DNA of 64,000 nucleotides, taken from Kingdonia uniflora. Lineage: Eukaryota; Streptophyta; Magnoliopsida; Ranunculales; Circaeasteraceae. The notes beneath the pieces are model-generated. The model worked only from the letters and a program-made list of their open reading frames with translations, ran no database searches and was not told the origin of the DNA. Below are positions 57,201-64,000 of this stretch, piece by piece. How positions within the stretch are numbered: position 1 is the stretch's first letter; each line of letters opens with the position of its first letter. The stretch spans positions 372,001 to 436,000 of the forward strand of contig JACGCM010000674.1 in NCBI GenBank assembly GCA_014058105.1. The letters run 5' to 3'. Made by a program: the position numbers and the translations under genes.

Positions 57201-58429
57201 AACTTTCAATATTTGGAGTTGCAATCACACCACAACCTCTGAGCCCTTGCAAGAACTATCCATTTCATGTATGTGGGGACATTATACTCATCCTGTCATA
57301 AGATTATTTGATATTGTTAAAACATAAAATATTGAGAAACTCTTATTTAAAAGCTGAAAATTTACTGTCATTTTTTTTGAAATTGTTTCTTTGTGATGGT
57401 CAGCCACACATCTCCAGAACTTTAAAAAATAGGACAGTGTGTTCTCATCAAGCCACCAATAATAAAGAAAAACTTGGCTTCATTTTCTCCAATTGGTTAC
57501 ACATTTTTATCAAAACTAATCACTTTTTTATCCTCGAATTGGGCCATGTCTCTACAAAATAGTAGTTATAAAATTTGATAAAAACAGTTTCACTTATAAA
57601 AAACCAATTTCCTTACCACAGTACTAGATAATGTTCTTCTGAAATTCAATATCACTATATGACAAGTTCATGTATAAGAAAAACTGAGAATACAATATCA
57701 TGGTATTAAACATTCACTTATAATTTTCTTAATTCATACATATTCTAGAAACATCTAATGACCATAGCTCAAACTCTTATTATAAAAAGTTTAATACAAA
57801 CTGCTTCACTAAACAATTATTTTTATACCAATAGTATACAAAATGTAATTATGCAAACTGCTTTAATAAACTAATATTACTATATTATTATTATAGAAAC
57901 TCTTTTCACTAAAGAATGGAGATCTGCCAGAGATCAAACAACATAAATGAACTAGATTTCTAGGCCTATATTTATAGCACTAGAATTATTTCCTCATTGT
58001 TAAGACCTTACGACCTAAACCACAAGAAATGTCATGTTGTCCATGGTTGGTAGCTATCAGATTTATCTTCTTTAACACATGCAAAATGCAAAGTAAAATA
58101 TTAAATCAATAAATATGAAAATTCGAGTAACCAAAATATTAAGAAAATTAAAACTAAAGGCATAAATAATTAATTAACATCATGTATTAATAGAATAATA
58201 CCAAGAAAAACAAACAAATGCATGTATTAAAATTATTAGTATCTTTATTAGATAGCAATATTATTTTATCTTAAAATAGTTAAAACTAATTTATTAAGTT
58301 TCTTGCACCCATAACCCTTTCAGTACTTTTTTCTTCTTCATCCATAACCTCTCTAGCTAATGCCAAATCTAAGTAACCTTTGTGCGATGTACCTTTAAAT
58401 ACTAGTGGATCTTTGTAAGTATCTACATC
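57201..58429 (-). other. AT-rich part of the CACTA element
   Basis: No coding match beyond fragments. It lies between the En/Spm-family protein and DUF4216, where CACTA elements have introns or intergenic sequence. Confidence 0.4.
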
Positions 58430-58890
58430 TCAAGTCAATCTCTTTGGGGCATCTAAGACAACATACCAAAAATCATTCCTCGTCAAATCTTGAGAATAAA
58501 ATACTTGAGATGCTTGAGATACGAGTATAAGTGGCTCATCCTCCTTTTTTGAAATTATTTTGATTTTTCCCAAGTTCACATATATTAGGTTAGTTTCGGG
58601 ATCAATAACACAACCGTTAACCTTGTCCCCTATCTGTACCCAATCACAATAGAATACCATTTGCTGAAAGTCAAAATAAACTATCTTAAGTGCTAGAATT
58701 TCTTTAATCACTCCATAGTACATAGTTTCATCTTCCACCCCATTGGGATCATATTTACGTGATATAAATGTCATTATTGCCTTCATTGTAACCTCGTTAT
58801 TATGCGTTGTCATGCAACTTTCCGATTCTTTTGTATGTAATACAAAACCATTAGCTCAATACGCTTTATAAGATATCGCATTATGGTTTG
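58430..58890 (-). pseudogene. CACTA DUF4216 domain
   Basis: MYYGVIKEILALKIVYFDFQ, VFYCDWVQIGDKVNGCV, IYVNLGKI, then PLILVSQASQVFYSQDLTRN and FWYVVLDAPKRL. This matches DUF4216, which sits at the C-terminal end of TNP2-type transposases (YYG.l..I.EL.Y, v.lF.CDWv, eFIlA.QA.QVFYv.D). Open for 127 codons; upstream sequence is broken. Confidence 0.75.
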
Positions 58891-59259
58891 GACCATCTGC
58901 AATCCTCTTTAAGACTGACACCTTCTTGTTTTCTAGCATCTCGTTTTCTAGCTGGTATGTTGACAAAGATATATTTGTATATTAATAAAGAATCAACACG
59001 AAAAATACACATATCATATACTAAATGCAAGTCAAAATCATACTTGTCCCCTTAACCATGGAATGAATTGCAATGGTTTTTAGATGTTATGTTCTTCCTT
59101 TGACCACCTGAAGTGCAGCCCTCGGTAAAAATCTTATGCTTTCTCCGAATGTGGAAAGATGCCATGAAATAAGAAAGGAAAATCCAGAATTTGACATATT
59201 TATGATGATCATTATAAAAAGTGCAAAAAATTATACGTACTCTTTCCATTTATCAATGC

Positions 59260-59957
59260 CATCATAAGATTCCAAAATTAATCTACGTGCTTGCTCATAC
59301 TTTACTGGATTAAGGAGATGATTTGTGCCCCTTTTATCAAGAGGATATTCACTAGAACATTCATCATCATCATCCATGGATGGGTCTTGCCCTCGTTAAT
59401 GGCTTCCCTTCTCCATCAGGCATGTACTTTATGCAATACATAATCGTATCCTCTCAAATGTAGTGTATTGCAATGCATCCCTCAGGGCGTGTAGGATTCT
59501 TTACATAAAATTTATGCATTTTCATCATCTAAGTAAATCAAAACAGTTATTAATGATATCTAAGACTGCTAAAAAAATATTAATTAAAAGATTTTCATAT
59601 ATTTTCTTACCTTTATTAAAAAGGATACATCTAACGGTATCTAGCAGGTCCACAAATTTGTACCTCCTTCGCTAAATGTATAGTAAGGTGTATCATAGGA
59701 ACACAAAATGAAGGTGGAAAGTACTTTCCAAAGACATATATTGCTTCAATAACACATCGTTTGGGAACAACAAGATCATCACGATGAACCAAATTGGAGC
59801 ATATTAATTTAAAGAATATTGATAGTCGTTGGATTGTAGCAACCAATGGCTTTTGTTTCTTAAATCCGTACATCAGCAATACATGTAGGAAATGTTGTAT
59901 TAATATATGATAGTCGTGTGATTTTAAGTCTTTGATTTGCAGATCTTCCATGTTCAC
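59260..59957 (-). pseudogene. CACTA DUF4218 domain
   Basis: LKSHDYHILIQHFLHVLLM, LSIFFKLICSNLVHRDDL, FPPSFCVPMIHLTIHLAKE and GPARYR (59957-59631) match DUF4218 (LKSHDCHvLmQ.llPv, FF..icsK, FPPsFFd.MvHL.vHL..E). The following exon has MHKFYVKNPTRPEGCIA (about 59540-59460) and LDKRGTNHLL (59330). Stops and frame changes are present. Confidence 0.78.
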
Positions 59958-61130
59958 GCAATGTTTTCAATTTGAGCTATATCCAATAGGAACCTTTATC
60001 TCACTCAACGTTTCACAAATTAATTTTTGCTCGGCTCGAGAAAAAGTAAAGGGAGCTTTTGCCAAGAAAATTTATTTCCTTTTTGAAATGGCCATAATTT
60101 ATTTTTATAATTTTCTTTTTCTTCAGATCTTGACGAGCTTGCAATCTATCTTTGGTCTTGCCCTTTGTGTCCATGACTGTCGCCAAAAGAATTTGCATTA
60201 TATTACTTTCAGGGTATATCACATCTAGATTGTGACGCACCGGAAGATCCTAAATAAATGTACATATACAATTAGAAAATTTAAATGGTCCAAAATAAAC
60301 AAATGAGAATGTCAAATATATTTTTACTTTACCTTCCAATATGGCAGGTCAAACATGATTGATCTCCTAGTCCAAGCTGTAGATTTCTTCGCTGATTCTT
60401 CTACATCAACCTGGGTTGATTCTTCTTCATCATCCCTAATAGATTCTCCTTTATCGGCCATAGGATTTTTTTCATCTTCTTCCCTATTTGGAGCCCATGT
60501 GTGTTCCCCTTCTTTATTTTTTTTCCATATGCTATTAGAATTTTTTTTAACTTACTTAGCACTTCAGGTCCAGTGAAGCGCTGAGGAGCCTTTTTTTTTT
60601 ATCCTAGAGCCCATTAAATTATGACTTTTGCTTTCTAAATGGATGATTTAGAGGTATGAATCTTCTAGTGCCCATATAATAATGCTTCTTCCCATGCTTA
60701 AGCCTTTTTGAATCTACCTTTTCACCACCAACAGGACAAGCATATTTTGCCCCAGTTCGGCAACCCGAATGATATTCGTACGCTGGAAAATCATGTATGA
60801 ACCATAATAAATTTCCTTTCATCGTAAAGCTAAACTCATTATGAGAGTCATATGTTATCTTACTGATGCGCAACTCTAAGATTAATGGTTGGAGATACAT
60901 ATCAATGTTTTAACTGGGACCATACTTTTCGGGTATCAATAAAGACAATATCAAACTCCTTTCGCATGCATAAAGAAGGTAGAAGACTGTTAGGGATAAT
61001 GATAGCTGGCCCGCAACTGTAAGAGATTTTCCTATTACCCAATGGATTAAAGCTGTCTATTGCAAGTCCGAGTTGAAAATTACGCGATTCCCTAGAAAAA
61101 TTGGGCCACATAGCTTTTACTCATTTCCAA
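59958..61130 (-). pseudogene. CACTA TNP2-like transposase (broken)
   Basis: Read leftwards: KAMWPNFSRESRNFQLGLA and DSFNPLGNRKISYSCGPAI (61130-60902), MYLQPLILELRI, LLWFIHDFPAYEYHSG, YACPVGG and LKHGKKHYYMGTRRFIPLNH (60900-60619). An acidic segment follows, ending SIMFDLPYWK. After an intron (60250-60332) come VRHNLDVIYPESN and DTKGKTKDRLQARQDLK (60249-60013). These are the Transposase_21 blocks of plant En/Spm elements in the correct order. The start is lost where Tat-D inserted at 61191/61192. Stops break several blocks. Confidence 0.85.
60250..60332 (-). other. Intron in the CACTA transposase gene (83 bp)
   Basis: On the minus strand: GGAAG|GTAAAG at the donor and TTATTTAG|GATC at the acceptor. 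Removal joins FDLPYWK to DLPVRHNLDV, the uninterrupted order seen in TNP2-type proteins. Confidence 0.65.
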
Positions 61131-61191
61131 CATGTAAAATCCACCTGAAAACTCATGACTCCATCTAGAGAAGTCGATCTCGAGGGCCATG

Positions 61192-61890
61192 TGTAGGGGC
61201 CTGATTTCATAGAGGGGAAACTTGGCTCTTATACCTTGAAGGTTACCCTTGGCTAGAAGCACTGGCAAATATTTAAGACTATTAACAACTAGTTTATTGA
61301 ACAAACATGCTTGCGTAAAGTCCATGAATTGGGTTCTCTACGATCTTTAACGTGGATTTGAATGATAGATGATATATATTGAATTAGATGACAGATCGAG
61401 TAAGAAGTAGGTTACAAGGTGCTCGAAGGTAATCTTAATGGGGGTTTTAAAGAGAGTTTTTCCAACCCCTTTATAGTGTCTCTTCCCTCCTATTTATAGG
61501 AGATAGGAAAGGGGTGAGTCACAATGGGAGGTCAGATTACATGTATATCCTATGGGATAGTTGTTCTGTATGTGGAGTCAGTTTTGATACTGTAGTTGTG
61601 TGGCAGATCATTTCACTGTTTAATCTGGTAAGCTGGTTGTCAGGTGTGTCTGCCTTCGACCATGTACTACTATTTTCGAAGTTTATCTAGTGCTGAGTTA
61701 TGGTGCCGACCGTCTATTTTTGGTTTCGACTACATAGTTTGCTTTGATGATGCCTTCGAGTGTTCGATTAATCTCAGAAGGCTTCGTAGAATTAGTTGCT
61801 ACTCTTGCTGCGCTTCGAGTCTCTAGGTAAGCTTTGTTATAGCCTTCGAGTATTCGACTGGTGTTGGAAGGCTTCTAGCAGGCTTCTACA
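61192..61890 (-). repeat. 3' LTR of Tat-D
   Basis: 699 bp. Read leftwards it starts TGTAGAAGCCTGC and ends AGGCCCCTACA. TATA box CTATAAATAGGAGG (minus strand) near 61490-61503. Closest to the Tat-C LTR. Confidence 0.85.
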
Positions 61891-62060
61891 TTCTCCCCTC
61901 TGAGCAAGGGCCTTAGAAATTAATGTAGATGGCGTGTGCTGAGAAAAACTATTGGGCATGAGAAGTTGAAAAGTTGACTGGTGTTAATGAGGGTAGCTCC
62001 GAGAAGAGTAATTAAAGTAATTACTAATTAAGGAGGTAATAAATTTTCTTTAATTAAGGT

Positions 62061-62070
62061 ATAAATAGGG
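62061..62070 (+). promoter_or_regulatory. TATA box for the Tat-D small ORF
   Basis: TATAAATAGG on the plus strand, 67 bases before the ATG at 62128. It lies outside the LTR, so the antisense ORF has its own core promoter. Confidence 0.55.
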
Positions 62071-62127
62071 GTTATTAGGGGGGAAAATTAAAGTATTGCT
62101 CATCTTCTTTCTTGAGTAAGAACAATA

Positions 62128-62346
62128 ATGGAAACCACTCCAAATACTCGTTACCAGAAGAAAATAAAGGAGAAGAATCAACGTATTCAGGAGAAGGTAA
62201 TGGCTCTGAAGCAGAAGATTTTTGGGGATCAAGGTTTGGATGTGGCGTTGTCTGACCTGGTGAAGCTGAAGCCGGGGGAGGATATTTGTGGGCATCCGTA
62301 CGCATTGGTGGAGAGTAATGCAATGGTTGAGCCTGAATGTGAGTAA
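62128..62346 (+). CDS. Small antisense ORF of Tat-D (72 aa, unknown function)
   Basis: Intact plus-strand ORF: METTPNTRYQKKIKEKNQ, then ALSDLVKLKPGEDICGHPYA, ending EPECE. The ATG sits in a good plant context (AACAATAATGG). It aligns with the first 65 or so residues of the Tat-B ORF at 7964 and stops earlier, so Tat-B may be longer or Tat-D truncated. The N-terminal half is strongly basic and probably helical. No known domain recognised. It is the clearest evidence that this ORF family is conserved between separate Tat insertions. Confidence 0.55.
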   Translation: METTPNTRYQKKIKEKNQRIQEKVMALKQKIFGDQGLDVALSDLVKLKPGEDICGHPYALVESNAMVEPECE

Positions 62347-63399
62347 CCGATGTTATTTATTAATGAGCCTGGCAGAATAACAGATGAAGGCTGAATATGC
62401 GGCCAAGGCTCAGGGGGGGCTCTGTAGGAACTACCCCGTATATAAATTGGGGGGTCTTCGGTATTGCGGTTGGGTATGTAGAGGGAGTTGTCGTTGTTAC
62501 TGATATTTTTCTTTCTTCTTTTTGATGCTAATGATATATGCCCGCGTACTTTTTGAATGAAACAATGATGTGTTTGTCAAAGTATGGTAGTATAACAGTA
62601 TAGGTAATGTAGACGATGATAATATAGGCGCGGTTTAATGTTTGAACTTCTGACTTGGGTAATGAAAACGAGAAATAGTGGTAATAAAATTTGAGTATTT
62701 GATAAGAACAAAAAGTATTGACTGAAGGCTCGACAACGAATTGTATGTGTACGATGGCTATGGTGGAATATAAATGAATGACCGTGGTTTCATGTATGCG
62801 ATGGCTCAAAAAAGAATGCATGAGATGGCTCGAAAACATTTATGGTTGAAGGGTACGACTATGGTTCAATGCATAAGATGGCTCGAAAATGAATATATGG
62901 GAGGCTTTGACTGCAAAAGCTGACAGCCATAATGGCAGAAATGTCAGAGATAATACTACTCATGGGGTAGTGTGTCGCTGTAGGCCATCATTATGTTTCC
63001 TCCGGTATAGGAAAGAGGTGAAGGTGACGCGTGAGTTTGAGGTGACAACTTTGGGTAGTGTGTCAGAAGGTTCGAGGGAGCTAAAAATAGTCTTGGGCTA
63101 GGGTAAGTGTGGGATGCGCATGTGGGTGCAAGTAGGGGAAATCTTGGAAAAACATGTAATGCCCAAAAATAAGGGGGGAGTGGAGAAGTGGTAATGATGG
63201 TGAGTGGGGGAAATCGCGGTGGTTTGTTTTTCATGGGCAGTAATTAAAGACGGGAGATAGCGAGTCACTGTTCCCAAACAAACACAGAGAGTAAAAAGGA
63301 GGAAGAGAGGAAGACAAATACCATTGTTGCGATTGATATTATTGGAGAGGAGAAAAGGAAAACACCATTGCTACTAAGAAATCTGATTTGATCAAACAG
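62347..63399 (+). other. Tat-D spacer and 5' exon of the antisense gene
   Basis: A short theme GATGGCTCRAAAA recurs at about 62800, 62827 and 62876. The 5' untranslated exon ends at 63399 with CAAACAG|GTATGT. No clear TATA box is seen; the AGTAAAAAGG at about 63290 is a weak candidate. Confidence 0.45.
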
Positions 63400-64000
63400 G
63401 TATGTCTTATAAGTTCTTGGTAAAGATAGTTAATTTCTTTTCGTTGTTTCTTTTCCATTTGTTTTTGTCTGTGCGGCGGGGGTATGTTTTGCTGGGCCGC
63501 CGGTATCGGCGTAATTGCGGAAGGGGGTGATAGATATGGCGGGAGTTCCGGCAAAGTGGTAAATTTGGAGGGGGGGGGGGTAGTAATCGAATATTCGGTA
63601 GTAGGTCAGCCGATTAGTAAGGGCAGGTAATATTAGTATATGGAACCAAACCTTGATATTTGAATATATCGAGCTAATGTCGATCCTCTACATCTGTAGG
63701 GTATAATGCATACCCATCAAGCTTTGAAGATGAGGATGGTAGATGAGAATGAGGATGAAGTAAGCGAATCGAGAATATCTGGTCGAGGGGATGAGAGCAA
63801 TGATATGGAAGTACTGGAAATTGTAACGGATTCCCTATTGGCAGTAGTAGTGGAAGATATTGGAGCATCGACTAGAAGCTGTCCTAGGGCTCGAATAGTC
63901 AGAGAGAGTGACGAAGAAGAAAATGAGGAGGGGAAGAAGGAAAGGGTAGGGGGGATGAAGGTACTGTTAAACCTTCAGGTGATGAGAGGGACAAAGTGGA
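63400..64000 (+). pseudogene. Spliced antisense gene of Tat-D (intron 1 and start of exon 2; continues past the window)
   Basis: Intron 63400-63699 (GTATGT to CATCTGTAG) with an 11-base G run (63570-63580). Exon 2 from 63700 is open to the window end. Its acidic stretch (NDMEVLEIVTDSLL, then RESDEEENEE) aligns with DVEVLDIVTEVPL and TEDSDEEE of Tat-B. Unlike Tat-B it has no stop here, but near 63940 the homology (GDEGTVKPSGDERDK against GGGNVGPSGDK) shifts to another frame, so one frameshift is likely. Confidence 0.6.

Larger units (their letters stand above)
42282..61191 (-). mobile_element. CACTA (En/Spm) transposon, split by Tekay-B and cut by Tat-D
   Basis: Minus-strand coding order from right to left: TNP2-like transposase (61130-59960), DUF4218 (about 59957-59400), DUF4216 (58870-58430), the plant En/Spm conserved region (57190-56830), [Tekay-B 42760-56400], and a C-terminal fragment (42627-42400). 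The right end is lost in Tat-D. A possible left terminus reads CACCTACAAGAAAAAAATT at 42282, one base longer than the canonical CACTACAAGAAA; this end is tentative. Confidence 0.75.
61192..64000 (-). mobile_element. Tat-D: 3' end of a Tat-lineage element (continues beyond the window)
   Basis: The 3' LTR (61192-61890), purine tract and the plus-strand antisense block (small ORF and start of the spliced gene) are present; integrase, RT and gag would lie to the right. It inserted into the CACTA transposase gene. The left flank is CCATG (61187-61191); the matching copy is outside the window. Confidence 0.8.

Noticed and set aside
60355..60576. 73-codon Ser-rich plus-strand frame
   Set aside because: It is the complement of the acidic segment of the CACTA transposase, read in the wrong direction.

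Overview
The window is repeat-rich nuclear DNA from a flowering plant, very probably a eudicot. This rests on the element families: Tat-lineage, Tekay chromovirus and Athila-type Ty3/gypsy LTR retrotransposons, a CACTA (En/Spm) transposon, a PIF/Harbinger element and a LINE remnant. Retrotransposon primer sites match tRNA-iMet or start TGGCG. I see no intact cellular gene, tRNA or rRNA. Nearly every coding region is an old element gene broken by stops and frameshifts.

Left third (1-27334): nested Ty3/gypsy elements, all sense on the minus strand. Outermost is Tat-C (20973-27334, continuing beyond the window on the left). Tat-A sits inside it (5' LTR 20421-20972, then leader, gag and protease down to base 1). 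Two elements lie inside Tat-A: a complete 13-kb Tat-B (7011-20045), and a truncated Tekay element (Tekay-A, 663-5862) with a 2.5-kb LTR.

Tat-B is the most informative element. Sense genes (gag, protease, RT, two RNase H domains, integrase) occupy 13.7-19 kb. A ~194-bp tandem repeat follows. Then comes a block coding on the opposite, plus strand: two related small ORFs, each with a TATA box, and a four-exon spliced gene. Parts of the same antisense block recur in Tat-D at the right end.

Middle (27335-42281): a LINE remnant, a complete 6.9-kb non-autonomous Athila-like element (28971-35896, target duplication CCAAT) with one acidic ORF and no polymerase, a degenerate LTR-like stretch holding a PIF/Harbinger element (37693-39752), and AT-rich sequence without recognisable genes.

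Right third (about 42282-64000): a CACTA transposon on the minus strand, with TNP2-like transposase, DUF4218, DUF4216 and a plant En/Spm conserved region. It is split by Tekay-B (42760-56400, plus strand, target duplication ATCAA) and broken off by Tat-D (61192 to the end). Tekay-B carries two tandem copies of its internal region, joined through a 45-bp LTR scrap.

Best candidates for new biology: the spliced antisense gene plus small-ORF family in Tat elements, the internally duplicated Tekay-B, and the single-ORF Athila-like element.
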